From: Halospina denitrificans
Lineage (GTDB): Bacteria > Pseudomonadota > Gammaproteobacteria > Pseudomonadales > Oleiphilaceae
Length of the DNA stretch: 64,000 bases
Direction of reading: 5' to 3'
Assembly: GCF_004364635.1 (NCBI RefSeq)
Contig: NZ_SOAX01000002.1
Coordinates: 496,001 to 560,000, forward strand
Shown here: piece after piece, positions 1 to 9,550 of the stretch
Numbering within the stretch: the stretch's first letter is position 1
How the letters are laid out: each line of letters begins with the position of its first letter
The notes under the pieces: model-generated
What the model saw: only the letters and a program-made list of their open reading frames with translations
Database searches by the model: none
What the model was told of the DNA's origin: nothing
Made by a program: the position numbers and the translations under genes

Positions 1-2261
1 CCAACCGCCGCCAGCGCCAGAACGAAGATCTCACCCAGGGTATCCAGCGCCCGGAAGTCCACCAGGATGACGTTGACGATATTACGACCATGGGCGTCCG
101 GCGCACTGCGAGCGACCTGCTCCGCGGAAATCGGATCAAAGAACTGAAGGTCAGTCGCCGCAAGGATAAGCAGTGTCATCAGCACACCGGCGAAGATCGC
201 CACCACAATGTCGCGGCCCCGCTCGAGCGGTGACGACAGCCGGATAAAACCCGGAAGCCGGAAAAGCACCAGTACCAGCAGGATCACGGTCAGGGTTTCC
301 ACCAGGATCTGGGTGATACCCAGGTCCGGCGCACTGAACAGAATGAAGATCAGGGCGACACTGAACCCCATGACCCCCATGGACGCCACGGCGCCCAGCC
401 GGGAGCGTGTGATGCTCGCAAAGAGCGCCGAAACAAGCATCAACAGCGCAATCGACCAGGCGAAACCGGAGTCCAGGGCCGGAACCGGCACCCGCAGCGT
501 GGAACCATGCTGGGACAGCAGCGTATAGCCCGTAATCAGGACCGTGGTCATCACCAGGGTGATCAGGTAGTTCCCCATGGTGCCGTTCTGCAGCACCCGT
601 GTCTGCCAGGACGCAATCCGGGTCAGCCACTCCATGATGCGGAAGTACCCGGCCTCGGGCCCAAAACGCCCGCCCGCCTCACGCAGGATGGCAAGGGAGG
701 GCTGAAGCCGCGACCAGAAGGCGAAGATCGCCAGGGCAATGACCAGACTCAGCCCGGACAGCATCAGCGGCACATTGATCCCGTGCCATAGCGACAGATG
801 CACCTTGTCCGCCGCGCCTCCCAATGACGTCACCACGGGGCCGACCAGTGCCTGCTCCGGGATGAACAGCGCCAGCCCGAACAGCAGCGACAGGGAGGCC
901 AGAACCACGGGGCCGGCCAGCATGGAAACGGGCGCCTCGTGGGGATGCTTCGGGGTCTCACGCCGCTCGCCAAAGAAGGGTTTTATCGCAATCACGCCGG
1001 CCGCCACCATCACGCCAACCCCGGCCCCGACGGCCAGCACGATCAGCAGCCCGCCAAGAACCGGGGCACCCAGAACCGCCTCGAACATCAGCTCCTTGCC
1101 CACAAAACCAAGCAGGGGCGGAACAGCAGCCAGTGACAGGGCCGCCACGACCGTGAAAATCGCTGTTATCGGCATCAGCCGAGCCAGCCCCCCCATTTCA
1201 GAAACGTCCTTGGTCCCCGTCTCATGATCAAGAATGCCCGCGATCATAAAGAGCGCGCCCTTGTAGAGGGAATGCGCGATCAGGAAAGTGGCAAAGGCCA
1301 CCATGGCGTAGTGGGTACCAATACCGATCAGCATGACCAGCGTCCCCAGCGCCATGATGGTGGAGTAGGCAAGCAGCTTCTTGGCCCCGGTATGGGTAAT
1401 CGCCATGAAAGCACCCAGGAACATGGTCATCCCGCCGAAGAGTGACAGCAACAGCGTCCAGAGCTCACTGTCTCCCATCGCCGGACTCAGCCGCGCCAGC
1501 AGGTAGACCCCCGCCTTGACCATGGTGGCCGAGTGGAGGAAGGCGGATACCGGTGTCGGCGCCGCCATGGCATTGGGCAACCAGAAATGGAAGGGCACCT
1601 GGGCGGACTTGGTAAAGCAGCCGGCCAGGACGCAGAGCAGTAACGGCGTGAACCAGGGATGCTCCGAGAGGACGGTTTCCGATGCCAGCACGTCACTCAG
1701 GGCATAACTACCCGTAATCGTCCCGAGCATGACCAGCCCGGCCATCAGCGCCAGCCCCCCTGCAGCGGTTACGAACAACCCCTGGAGGGCACTGCGGCGG
1801 GCATTCATATCCTCATGGTCAAAACCAATCAGCAGGTAGGACGTAATACTGGTCAGCTCCCAGAACACAAAAAGGCTGATCAGGTTGTCAGAGAGCACCA
1901 CCCCCAGCATGGACGCCATGAAGGCAAGCATCACCACGTAGAAACGCGCAATGTCGGGGTGCCCCTTCAGGTAGCCCCCGGCATAGATCAGGATGAAGGT
2001 GCCAATGCCGCTGATCAGCAGCGCAAACATCAGCGACAGGCCGTCGATGAGGAAGCTGAGCTGGATATCGAGCGCGGGGAACCAGGGATAGGTTATGACC
2101 TGGGCGCCATCCGCCATTACACCGGGAAGGTAGCTGGCAAACCAGGCAAAGAGCGCCGCAGGCAGCAGAGCCAGCGTCCACCCCGCCCACTCCCTGGATA
2201 CCGCGCAGACAGCGGGAGCGATCAGGGCCAGCAGGAATCCGGACAGTACGGCTATCAGCAT
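1..2261 (-). CDS. mrpA: Mrp-type Na+/H+ antiporter subunit A (5' part; runs off the left edge)
   Basis: This is the large membrane subunit of the multisubunit monovalent cation/proton antiporter (Mrp/Mnh), which expels Na+ in exchange for protons across the inner membrane. It is related to NuoL of complex I. About 753 codons are visible with no stop before the window edge. Near residues 131-146 I read FVFWELTSITSYLLIG, the conserved glutamate helix, and near 240-252 HSATMVKAGVYL, the conserved lysine helix. At the edge GRNIVNVILVDFRALDTLGE matches the MrpA C-terminal region. The chosen ATG has a GGAAGGAG ribosome site about 12 bases upstream. Subunits B-G would be expected beyond the window. 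An Mrp system fits a marine or haloalkaliphilic lifestyle (inference). Confidence 0.93.
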   Translation of the reverse strand, partial: MLIAVLSGFLLALIAPAVCAVSREWAGWTLALLPAALFAWFASYLPGVMADGAQVITYPWFPALDIQLSFLIDGLSLMFALLISGIGTFILIYAGGYLKGHPDIARFYVVMLAFMASMLGVVLSDNLISLFVFWELTSITSYLLIGFDHEDMNARRSALQGLFVTAAGGLALMAGLVMLGTITGSYALSDVLASETVLSEHPWFTPLLLCVLAGCFTKSAQVPFHFWLPNAMAAPTPVSAFLHSATMVKAGVYLLARLSPAMGDSELWTLLLSLFGGMTMFLGAFMAITHTGAKKLLAYSTIMALGTLVMLIGIGTHYAMVAFATFLIAHSLYKGALFMIAGILDHETGTKDVSEMGGLARLMPITAIFTVVAALSLAAVPPLLGFVGKELMFEAVLGAPVLGGLLIVLAVGAGVGVMVAAGVIAIKPFFGERRETPKHPHEAPVSMLAGPVVLASLSLLFGLALFIPEQALVGPVVTSLGGAADKVHLSLWHGINVPLMLSGLSLVIALAIFAFWSRLQPSLAILREAGGRFGPEAGYFRIMEWLTRIASWQTRVLQNGTMGNYLITLVMTTVLITGYTLLSQHGSTLRVPVPALDSGFAWSIALLMLVSALFASITRSRLGAVASMGVMGFSVALIFILFSAPDLGITQILVETLTVILLVLVLFRLPGFIRLSSPLERGRDIVVAIFAGVLMTLLILAATDLQFFDPISAEQVARSAPDAHGRNIVNVILVDFRALDTLGEIFVLALAAV

Positions 2262-2459
2262 GAGATCAGTAAACTCCTTCCCGTACCACTTTCCCGAGCA
2301 ACCGCCTCAGGGCCCTGAAAATCCAGACGAGGATACCGAAGCCCTTGATCGATGACAAGAAAGCCCGGGTCGGTACTGGATCACGCCAGGCGCGTACCCA
2401 TTTACTATAAAGTGAGTGCCTGAGTACGTCACCAAAACCAACGCTGGATCACCGCCCGA

Positions 2460-3125
2460 ATGAAAGCCGGAATGCGCTACTGCCGATTGCTGATGTCCAG
2501 CATACTGTTACTGGCTGCCACCCTGCCCCAGGCATTCGCCCAGACTAACCTTGAGCGCGGGAAGCTGGGCGCACTCATGGTGGAGGGTATGGAATCCGCT
2601 GAAACCTGGCGCTGGGGGTGGGCTGCCTTCTTCGCCGGATCGGCAACCTACAACCTGTATCTCGGCACCAGCGCCGACGACCCCGACGATCGCTACGACG
2701 GCCGTGTCGGCGCCGTCACCGCCGGCCTGGGCCTGATCGATACACTGATCACCACCCCGCCCCAGACCCAGGCCTACCGGGACTATCACGCACTTTCACA
2801 CGACGACCGGGACACATCGGACAAGGCCAGCGCCATCGCCCGGGAAGCCGCCGGTTCCGAAGCCCGGCTCCGTGGCTGGCGCGGGCGGATAGGTTCGCTG
2901 ATCGTGAACGCGGGCGCCTACGCAGCCATCGCCGAGGGTGATGATCGACCGGATGACGGCCTGCGCACAGCAGCCATAGGCCTACTGGTCAACGAATTCA
3001 AACTATGGACCGCCCCCACCACCTTCAGCGACGCATCGGAGATCACCATGGGGCGAACCACCATCCCCATCCAATCCAATATCTACGCAACGCGCCACGG
3101 CATCGGCCTGTCAGTGCGCTTCTAG
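2460..3125 (+). CDS. Exported protein of unknown function
   Basis: This 221-residue protein has a clear N-terminal signal peptide: basic residues, then LLMSSILLLAATLPQAFA with likely cleavage after AFA near residue 27. It is divergent from mrpA, with about 200 bp between them. The mature part has a Trp-rich amphipathic stretch (WRWGWAAFFAG near 50-60), several Gly/Ala-rich segments and an aromatic C-terminal end (SVRF), as often seen in small outer-membrane or periplasmic proteins. I do not recognise a family. An in-frame ATG at residue 5 could also be the start; neither has a strong ribosome site. The signal peptide and the absence of an overlapping gene support it as real. Confidence 0.7.
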   Translation: MKAGMRYCRLLMSSILLLAATLPQAFAQTNLERGKLGALMVEGMESAETWRWGWAAFFAGSATYNLYLGTSADDPDDRYDGRVGAVTAGLGLIDTLITTPPQTQAYRDYHALSHDDRDTSDKASAIAREAAGSEARLRGWRGRIGSLIVNAGAYAAIAEGDDRPDDGLRTAAIGLLVNEFKLWTAPTTFSDASEITMGRTTIPIQSNIYATRHGIGLSVRF

Positions 3126-3129
3126 GGCC

Positions 3130-3741
3130 TCAGCCCAGTTCCACCACTTCCAACTGGCGTGCCTGGCACATCGCCACCAGCGTCTCGCGGGCCGCCGAGG
3201 GAATCGTCATGATCACCTCAATCCCATCGCCGTAACGCACCTCATCCACCGAGCCACCAAGCTGGTCCGCCTCGTGGCGAAGAGGCTGTTCATCAGCAAA
3301 GCCACCGCTCAGACTCAGTGTCACAACCGGCTCCCGCTGCGTCACCGGCAGCTCCGAAAGCACCGCCTCAGCCGCCCCCGCGTAGGCCCGCACCAGCCCA
3401 CCGGCCCCCAGCTTCACACCCCCAAAATAACGACTGACCACAACAACAACGTCCCCGATCCCCTTGTGCTCAATCACACTCAGAATCGGCCGCCCCGCCG
3501 TCCCCGAAGGCTCCCCATCATCATTCATGGCCGCACTCGTCGCCGCTCCCGGCTCCCCCAACACATAAGCCCAGCAATGATGCCGCGCCTCCGGATGCGC
3601 CACCCGCGCCTCCTCAACAACGGCCAACGCCTCCTCCCGCGTCTCGGCACGCGCGGCCACCGCAATGAAACGACTCTTGCGAACCTCGGTCTCTGCCCGG
3701 CCTGTGCTGGCGGGCACCGGATAAAGTGCGGCGTCATTCAT
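3130..3741 (-). CDS. yigZ: YigZ/IMPACT family protein (UPF0029)
   Basis: This belongs to the YigZ/IMPACT family, which has an N-terminal UPF0029 fold and a C-terminal DUF1949-like domain. Family members bind nucleic acid or the translation apparatus; the bacterial role is poorly defined. Recognisable blocks are RKSRFIA near the start, HHCWAYVLG, NDDGEPSGTAGRPIL and VSRYFGGVKLGAGGLVRAY, all diagnostic of the N-terminal domain. I chose the ATG at 3741 (203 residues, close to the usual 204-205). A GTG at 3780 would add 13 residues without a visible ribosome site. The gene ends five bases after the exported protein and is divergent from the AI-2E-type permease, with a repeat element between. Confidence 0.9.
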   Translation of the reverse strand: MNDAALYPVPASTGRAETEVRKSRFIAVAARAETREEALAVVEEARVAHPEARHHCWAYVLGEPGAATSAAMNDDGEPSGTAGRPILSVIEHKGIGDVVVVVSRYFGGVKLGAGGLVRAYAGAAEAVLSELPVTQREPVVTLSLSGGFADEQPLRHEADQLGGSVDEVRYGDGIEVIMTIPSAARETLVAMCQARQLEVVELG

Positions 3742-3797
3742 TTGTGCATGTCCATCAGTCGCAGTATCCTCAGCCCTCACTTCATCAACAACCAGAA

Positions 3798-3925
3798 ACG
3801 GTGAAGGATGGAGGCCGGTGGTGCTTTCCGGGAAGCTCTGGAGCCATGGATGGCGGAAGCGCAGCGTACAGGGACGTATTTACAGCGATTCCCGGAAAGG
3901 ACCACCGGCCTCCATCCTTCACCGT
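3798..3925 (+). repeat. Palindromic GGA-hairpin element, type 1, copy 1
   Basis: The left arm 3798-3834 and right arm 3889-3925 are inverted repeats matching at 36 of 37 positions. They enclose a 54-nt core (3835-3888). The core holds two small hairpins: GCCA-TGGA-TGGC (GGA at 3848-3850) and TAC-AGGGAC-GTA (GGA at 3872-3874). The core is 52 of 54 identical to the copy at 45637, but the outer arms are unrelated in sequence. The element lies between divergent yigZ and the permease, 32 bp before the permease start and in its transcript sense. Confidence 0.9.
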
Positions 3926-3957
3926 GCACAATATCAACCACCGCACGGAGGCCCCGA

Positions 3958-5043
3958 ATGCAGGCTCGCCTGGAACAACGCAGTTTCCTCTTACTGCTGG
4001 CCATCGTCACCGCCCTGTTCTTCTACATCATGAAACCCTTCTTCGGCGCCATCTTCTGGGCCTGCGCCCTCGCCATCATCTTCTTCCCCATCCAGAAGTA
4101 TTTTACCCGCTTCTGGGGCGAACGCCCCAACCTGACCGCCCTCGCCACACTGGGCTTCTGCCTGTTCATCGTCATCATGCCCACGCTCTTCGTCACCGCC
4201 TCCTTTGTGTACGAAGGCGTCAAGTTCTACCAGCAGATGCAGGCCGGTGAAATCGACCCCGAACAGTTCATCAGACGGATCGGCGAAACCGTCCCCTTCA
4301 TCGGCTCCGCCATGGAAGCAGCCGGCATCAACCTGGACAACCTTCGGGAGCGCGCCATCAACACCCTGATGCAGGGCAGCCAGTTCTTCGCGCAGAGTGC
4401 CCTGAACATCGGCCAGAACACCGTCCGGTTCTTCATCCATTTCACCATCATGCTCTATCTCGCCTTTTTCCTGCTGCGCGACGGCGATTACCTCAAGAAC
4501 CTGCTGGCACAGGCCCTGCCACTGAGCCAGGAGCGGGGCGCACTGCTCCAGGGCAAGTTTGCCGAGGTTACCCGGGCCACCATCAAGGGCAACATACTGA
4601 TCGCCGCCATCCAGGGCGCACTGGGAGGATTCATTTTCTGGGCACTGTCACTGCCTGCGGCCATTCTGTGGGGGGTTGTCATGGGCGTGCTGTCACTGAT
4701 TCCCGCCGTGGGTGCGGGCCTGATCTGGGTGCCAGCGGCCATCTATCTCTTTGCCGTCGGCGCATGGATCGAATCCATCGTTCTGGTTCTGTTCGGGACC
4801 GTTGTCATCGGCCTCATCGACAACCTGCTTCGCCCGGTCTTCGTCGGCCGCGATACCAAGCTCCCGGACTACATTGTCCTGCTCTCGACCCTGGGCGGCC
4901 TGATGCTCTTCGGCATCAACGGCTTTGTGATCGGCCCCCTGATCGCCGCCCTTTTCACCGCTTTCTGGGGTATATTCATCCGGGACTTCAAACGCCCTGA
5001 GCCCTCAGAAAGCATGGTTAGCGACGCGGCGGATCAGGACTGA
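3958..5043 (+). CDS. AI-2E/PerM family inner-membrane permease
   Basis: This is a 361-residue polytopic protein of the AI-2E transporter superfamily (PerM, YdiK, TqsA and relatives). Members export small molecules or ions; the substrate here cannot be told. It starts with a basic cap (MQARLEQRSF) and two membrane segments (FLLLLAIVTALFFYI, IFWACALAIIFF), then the usual cytoplasmic helical region, then four or five further membrane segments. The conserved C-terminal block DNLLRPVFVGRDTKLPDYIV is diagnostic. The ATG at 3958 has GGAGG seven bases upstream. Upstream codons in frame would be translated repeat element and are excluded. The last 10 bases overlap the tail of the convergent diguanylate cyclase gene. 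Confidence 0.9.
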   Translation: MQARLEQRSFLLLLAIVTALFFYIMKPFFGAIFWACALAIIFFPIQKYFTRFWGERPNLTALATLGFCLFIVIMPTLFVTASFVYEGVKFYQQMQAGEIDPEQFIRRIGETVPFIGSAMEAAGINLDNLRERAINTLMQGSQFFAQSALNIGQNTVRFFIHFTIMLYLAFFLLRDGDYLKNLLAQALPLSQERGALLQGKFAEVTRATIKGNILIAAIQGALGGFIFWALSLPAAILWGVVMGVLSLIPAVGAGLIWVPAAIYLFAVGAWIESIVLVLFGTVVIGLIDNLLRPVFVGRDTKLPDYIVLLSTLGGLMLFGINGFVIGPLIAALFTAFWGIFIRDFKRPEPSESMVSDAADQD

Positions 5044-6857
5044 GCCTGATCCCCGTAGGCACAGACCCGGTTACGTCCGGTTTCCTTGGCACGGTAGAGC
5101 GCTTCGTCCGCCTCCACCAGAAATTGATCCGGGGTGACCGACTCATTCACCGGGTGAGCCGTAACCCCGGCGCTCAACGTTAATTCCAGAACCACCCCGT
5201 CAGACTCAACCCGGGTGGCATGGATCCGCGCACGCACGCGCTCGACCACCGCCAGTGCTTCTTCGCAATCCGTATCCGGTAATATCAGCGCAAACTCTTC
5301 ACCGCCGTACCGCGCCCCGGTATCCGAAGGCGAGCGCAGCGACCCACGCAGGATCTCGCCAACCATCCTGAGGCACGCATCCCCCACCTGATGACCATAG
5401 GTATCATTAACCGGCTTGAAATGATCAATATCCAGCATCGCAACCGCCAGGGAACTCCCTGAACGCCACGCGCGCCCGACCTCCTGTTCCAGTTGTTGAT
5501 CCAGAAAGCGCCGGTTACGCAGCCCCGTCAGCTCATCCGTAACACTGAGCTCATTCAGCTTCTCATTCAGTTTTTCCAGTTCCTGGGTGCGTTCCTGGAC
5601 ACGCTCTTCCAGCTCCCGGTTCAGACGCCGGGCGGTCTCAAGGGTTTCCGACTGAGCCTGGTAACGCAACTGGCGCTCCACGTTGATGCGCTGTGCCAGT
5701 GCAAACGACAGCAATACCACCTCAATCATGGAGCCAAGCTGGGCCGCATGATCCGTGAAGAAGTTCGACGGCAGAACGCCCCCCTTTGAAAGGGCCAGAA
5801 TCGACCCTCCGGCCAGGATAAAGGTCCAGGCCATCACGAAATACTTGGCCGTTGCCTGACCTTGCCCCCAGGCATAGATCCCGCCCAGGAACGCAAAAAT
5901 ACAGCCGGCAACCACCAGGGGAATCAGCACCGCAATCAGGGTGAAATAGCTCAGATAAAAGGCAAGGACGACACAGACAGCACTGACAACAACGAACGCC
6001 AGAGCCAGTCGATCCAGCATGACCGAGATTCTACTGAGCTCCAGGAAGCGGCGAATGAACAGCCCTGCAAACCCGAGAATACCGGAAATGAATACCAGTA
6101 TTGCCTGATCATTCCATACCGTTGCGCCGGGCCATAGATGGCGGAACCCATAGCCCGTGAGTGACGCCATGAGTAGCGCCATGCTCATCACAAAACCGAC
6201 GTAATAGAGGTAGTTACGCTCGCCCAGCGCGAAATACAGCAGGAGGTTGTAGACCGCAATAACCAGGAAGGCCCCGAAATAGATCCCCTGGAGGATGTTT
6301 GCAGTCATATCGTGGCTGCGGAACGTATCCCGCTCCCACAGGGTTGCCGGTACCTGTACCGACGTCTGGGATCTGACACGCATATAGACCGACAGCGTCT
6401 CACCCGGTTGCCACTCGAGGGGGATAACAAAGAAGCGGTGATCCACGGGGCGCTGATTATAGGGGTAGTTGTGACCAAGCTGGTGGAACTGGCGATCGTT
6501 GCGATCCGATACTACATGGACCTGCACATCACCCAGAACCGGGTATTCCAGGGAAAGGAGTCGCTCAATACCGGTATCCGCATCATTGGTCAGAGTAAAC
6601 CGGAGCCACCAGGCAGAATCCGAATACCCCTGGTTGAAGGCGCCCTCACCCTGCTGTTGCCAGTCATCCCGGTGTCTGACGGACGACAGATCCCGATTGG
6701 TGGACGGGTCTTCCAGGAATTCGATATGGCTGTTGAGCGGCATCTGATAGACGTTCTGAAGATCCGCCGCAGTGACAGACGAAGCAGTCAGTACCATTAC
6801 CAGCATGCAAATGATAATGGCACTGACGTTGGGACCAGACTGCCGCAATGGTTTCAT
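5034..6857 (-). CDS. 7TMR-DISM diguanylate cyclase (GGEEF)
   Basis: This inner-membrane enzyme is predicted to make cyclic di-GMP from GTP. Domain order: signal peptide (about 1-30), periplasmic 7TMR-DISM extracellular domain (about 35-175), a seven-helix membrane block (about 190-395), a coiled coil rich in E, R and L (about 395-445), and a GGDEF domain to the end. The active loop reads RYGGEEFALILP, a functional variant. DIDHFKPVNDTYGH and DEALYRAKETGRN are typical. The residue expected to be Arg in the RxxD inhibitory site is Ser (SPSD before the loop), so product inhibition may be absent. The periplasmic domain probably senses a carbohydrate-like ligand (family knowledge). The last bases overlap the convergent permease gene. 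Confidence 0.93.
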   Translation of the reverse strand: MKPLRQSGPNVSAIIICMLVMVLTASSVTAADLQNVYQMPLNSHIEFLEDPSTNRDLSSVRHRDDWQQQGEGAFNQGYSDSAWWLRFTLTNDADTGIERLLSLEYPVLGDVQVHVVSDRNDRQFHQLGHNYPYNQRPVDHRFFVIPLEWQPGETLSVYMRVRSQTSVQVPATLWERDTFRSHDMTANILQGIYFGAFLVIAVYNLLLYFALGERNYLYYVGFVMSMALLMASLTGYGFRHLWPGATVWNDQAILVFISGILGFAGLFIRRFLELSRISVMLDRLALAFVVVSAVCVVLAFYLSYFTLIAVLIPLVVAGCIFAFLGGIYAWGQGQATAKYFVMAWTFILAGGSILALSKGGVLPSNFFTDHAAQLGSMIEVVLLSFALAQRINVERQLRYQAQSETLETARRLNRELEERVQERTQELEKLNEKLNELSVTDELTGLRNRRFLDQQLEQEVGRAWRSGSSLAVAMLDIDHFKPVNDTYGHQVGDACLRMVGEILRGSLRSPSDTGARYGGEEFALILPDTDCEEALAVVERVRARIHATRVESDGVVLELTLSAGVTAHPVNESVTPDQFLVEADEALYRAKETGRNRVCAYGDQAQS

Positions 6858-6924
6858 GACAGCAGCCTAGCCCAGAACGTGAATCAGCTCACATTTTCTC
6901 GTGTAAAATTACGTTGACAACCGG

Positions 6925-7989
6925 TTAATTGACCTTCGGATCCAGCTCGCCGCTGTCATAGCGCGGGACCATGTCCTCCAGCTTGATGGGCTTGATCTTA
7001 CTGGCGTTACCGGCGGTGCCGAAGGCTTCATAACGCTTCACGCACACATCATACATGCCCGCCAGGGCTTCCTTGAGGAACTTGCGGGGGTCAAACTCCG
7101 CCGGGTTTTCGGCCAGGAAGCGGCGTACCGAACCGGTCGCGGCCAGGCGCAGATCCGTATCCACGTTCACCTTGCGCACACCATGGCGAATGCCTTCCGC
7201 GATCTCCTCAACGGGCACGCCATAGGTTTCCGGAATCTCGCCACCATACTGGTTGATGATGTCGAGCCACTCCTGGGGCACGGAGGAGGATCCATGCATG
7301 ACCAGGTGCGTATCGGGAATCCGCGCATGGATCTCCTTGATCCGGTCGATTGCCAGGATGTCGCCCGTGGGCGGCCGGGTAAACTTGTAGGCGCCGTGAC
7401 TGGTGCCGATGGCAATGGCCAGGGCGTCACAGTAGGTGTCCTTTACAAACTGGGCAGCTTCTTCCGGGTCCGTCAGCATCTGGTCATGGCTGAGCTTGCC
7501 GGCCGCACCCACGCCGTCTTCCTCCCCGGCTTCACCGGACTCCAGCGACCCCAGGCAGCCCAGCTCGCCCTCTACGGAAACGCCACAGGCATGGGCCATC
7601 TCGACGGTCTTGCGTGTCACGCCCATGTTGTAGTCGTAATCCATGGGCGTCTTGCCGTCTTCGCCCAGGGAACCGTCCATCATCACGGAGGTGAAACCAA
7701 GCTGGATGGAACGCTGGCAGACGGCCGGGCTGGTGCCGTGGTCCTGATGCACCGCGATCGGGATGTGCGGCCATTCCTCGGCCGCCCCTTCCATCAGGCG
7801 GCGCAGGAAAGGCGCGCCCGCGTACTTGCGCGCACCGGCTGAGGCCTGGACGATCACCGGGCTGTCCGTCTTGTTCGCGGCCATCATGATGGCGCGCATC
7901 TGTTCCAGATTGTTCACGTTGAACGCTGGAACGCCGTAGCCATGCTCAGCAGCATGGTCGAGCAACTGTCGCATGGAAATCAGAGCCAT
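6925..7989 (-). CDS. fba: Class II fructose-bisphosphate aldolase
   Basis: This cytoplasmic zinc aldolase cleaves fructose 1,6-bisphosphate to dihydroxyacetone phosphate and glyceraldehyde 3-phosphate, or runs in reverse in gluconeogenesis. At 354 residues it fits the longer class II subgroup that also includes Calvin-cycle (CbbA-type) aldolases. Visible metal and active-site blocks are [34 protein letters not shown] and VMHGSSSVP. An AAGGAG ribosome site precedes the ATG. It is the last gene of tkt-epd-pgk-fba, 32 bases after pgk. No strong terminator is obvious in the short gap before the diguanylate cyclase gene. Confidence 0.97.
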   Translation of the reverse strand: MALISMRQLLDHAAEHGYGVPAFNVNNLEQMRAIMMAANKTDSPVIVQASAGARKYAGAPFLRRLMEGAAEEWPHIPIAVHQDHGTSPAVCQRSIQLGFTSVMMDGSLGEDGKTPMDYDYNMGVTRKTVEMAHACGVSVEGELGCLGSLESGEAGEEDGVGAAGKLSHDQMLTDPEEAAQFVKDTYCDALAIAIGTSHGAYKFTRPPTGDILAIDRIKEIHARIPDTHLVMHGSSSVPQEWLDIINQYGGEIPETYGVPVEEIAEGIRHGVRKVNVDTDLRLAATGSVRRFLAENPAEFDPRKFLKEALAGMYDVCVKRYEAFGTAGNASKIKPIKLEDMVPRYDSGELDPKVN

Positions 7990-8021
7990 GGGGCATCTCC
8001 TTAATGGTAATTGAATGACGC

Positions 8022-9182
8022 TCAGGCGCCGCGTTCCTCGAGTACCGCAACCGCCGGCAGGGTATGCCCTTCCACGAATTCCAGGAAGGCGCCGCCACCG
8101 GTGGAAATGTAGGAAATCCGGTCGCTTACCCCGAACTGGTCAATCGCCGCTACGGTATCACCGCCACCGGCGAGAGAAAACGCATCACTGTCCGCAATCG
8201 CATTGGCAAGGCGCCGCGTGCCGCCAGAGAATGCATCGATCTCGAACACGCCAACCGGCCCGTTCCAGATAATGGTCTTGGCATCCACCAGCAGATCCGC
8301 AAAGGCCGAGGCGGTTTTGGGCCCGATATCGAGGATCATGTCGTCATCGGTCACCTCGTCCACCGACTTGGTGGTGGCCCTTGCAGTCTCGGACACCTCG
8401 GAGGCGACAACCACGTCCGTGGGCTGGGCAATGTCCACCTTCTCCATCAACGCGCGGGCTTCGTCCATCATATCGTGCTCACACAGGGACTTGCCCACCG
8501 GCTTACCACTGGCCGCCAGGAAGGTGTTGGTAATACCGCCACCCACGATCAGCTTGTCGACAACTTTCGAAAGCTGCTCCAGCACCGTGAGCTTGGTCGA
8601 AACCTTGGAGCCGCCCACAATGGCAACCACGGGCTTCTCCGGATGCTCCAGCGCCTTGGTCAGCGCATCCAGCTCCCCGGCCAGCAATGGCCCGGCGCAG
8701 GCTTCCGGCGCAAATCTGGCCACCCCGTGGGTGGACGCCTGGGCCCGATGGGCCGTCCCGAAGGCATCCATAACAAAAACATCGCAAAGCGCCGCGTAAC
8801 GCTTCGCCAGGGCTTCGTCGTCCTTCTTCTCGCCCTTGTTGAAACGGACGTTCTCACACAGGACAACCTCGCCCTCGTCCACCTCAACGCCATCCAGATA
8901 ATCCTGGATAACACGCACCTCCTGGCCAAGCAGCTCACCCAGCCGAGCGGCAACAGGCTTGAGAGAGTCCTCCTCGGAATAGACGCCTTCCTCGGGGCGG
9001 CCAAGATGGGACATCAGCATGACCCGGCCACCGGCGTCCGTTGCGGCACGGATGGTTTCCAGGGAGGCGCGCAGGCGTGCGTCGCTGGTGACTTTGCCGT
9101 CCTTGATGGGAACATTCAGGTCCTCGCGGATCAGTACCCGCTTGCCCCTCAGATCCAGATCGGTCATGCGTTTAATGGTCAT
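8022..9182 (-). CDS. pgk: Phosphoglycerate kinase
   Basis: This monomeric cytoplasmic kinase transfers phosphate between 1,3-bisphosphoglycerate and ADP in glycolysis and gluconeogenesis. At 386 residues it has the standard bacterial length. Landmarks are REDLNVP and SHLGRP at the N-terminal substrate site, VGGSKVSTK at the start of the nucleotide domain, NGPVGVFE, and [12 protein letters not shown] near the end. The ribosome site is GGAAGGA just before ATG. The gene is separated from upstream epd by 368 bases that hold two inverted palindromic elements, an unusual spacer inside a central-metabolism operon. That makes an internal promoter or post-transcriptional uncoupling of epd from pgk-fba plausible (inference). 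Confidence 0.98.
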   Translation of the reverse strand: MTIKRMTDLDLRGKRVLIREDLNVPIKDGKVTSDARLRASLETIRAATDAGGRVMLMSHLGRPEEGVYSEEDSLKPVAARLGELLGQEVRVIQDYLDGVEVDEGEVVLCENVRFNKGEKKDDEALAKRYAALCDVFVMDAFGTAHRAQASTHGVARFAPEACAGPLLAGELDALTKALEHPEKPVVAIVGGSKVSTKLTVLEQLSKVVDKLIVGGGITNTFLAASGKPVGKSLCEHDMMDEARALMEKVDIAQPTDVVVASEVSETARATTKSVDEVTDDDMILDIGPKTASAFADLLVDAKTIIWNGPVGVFEIDAFSGGTRRLANAIADSDAFSLAGGGDTVAAIDQFGVSDRISYISTGGGAFLEFVEGHTLPAVAVLEERGA

Positions 9183-9268
9183 GGTGTCCTTCCTTCAGTC
9201 TTTAAGGGTTTAAGTCTTTAAATCTGCCCAAAACTCTCAAACTACCGGCGACCTGCACATTGCCTGAA

Positions 9269-9379
9269 GCACCGGAGTGTGGTGGCCCTTTCAGGGAGGC
9301 TCGATGACAGGATGTCATCGCGCCAGCGCCCAGGGATGGGTTCACAGCGGTCCCTGAAAGGGCCACCACACTTCGGTGC
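9269..9379 (+). repeat. Palindromic GGA-hairpin element, type 2, copy A
   Basis: Arms 9269-9297 and 9351-9379 are inverted repeats pairing at 28 of 29 positions; the exception would be a G-T pair. The 53-nt core is identical to that at 32525-32577 although the outer arms differ. Hairpin 1 is GATGACA-GGA-TGTCATC (GGA at 9310-9312); hairpin 2 is CCCA-GGGA-TGGG (GGA at 9334-9336). The GGA strand is the plus strand, antisense to the epd-pgk transcript. Confidence 0.9.
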
Positions 9380-9412
9380 CCGCACCCAACAAGCCGTCCA
9401 ATTCCAGTGCCG

Positions 9413-9524
9413 GCATCGGAGCGGGGCAACGCTTTCAGGGACCGCTGCAAGTCCATCCATGGACGCTGGCGCTTCGTCATCCCTGACGAAGAGCCTCCCT
9501 GAAAGCGTTGCCCCGCTCCAATGC
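9413..9524 (-). repeat. Palindromic GGA-hairpin element, type 2, copy B
   Basis: Arms 9413-9441 and 9496-9524 pair at 28 of 29 positions. Read on the minus strand (the epd-pgk mRNA sense), the 54-nt core folds as TTCGTCA-GGGA-TGACGAA (GGA at 9480-9482) and TCCA-TGGA-TGGA (GGA at 9456-9458). Both stems differ in sequence from copy A yet remain complementary, while the joining segments GGCTC and GCGCCAGCG are unchanged. Confidence 0.9.
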
Positions 9525-9550
9525 TCCAAGCTCCGTGCAGGCTGCTATCT

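Larger units (their letters stand above)
9183..9550. other. epd-pgk intercistronic spacer
   Basis: This 368-base gap separates two genes of the same operon. It contains no credible reading frame. About 60 percent of it is two palindromic GGA-hairpin elements in opposite orientation, 33 bases apart. The first bases upstream of pgk carry its ribosome site. A promoter serving pgk could lie between 9183 and 9268, but I see no convincing -35/-10 pair. Confidence 0.8.

Noticed and set aside
151-2190. Several open frames on both strands across the first 2.2 kb.
   Set aside because: They are shadows of mrpA, whose membrane-protein sequence with conserved Glu and Lys helices reads continuously on the minus strand.
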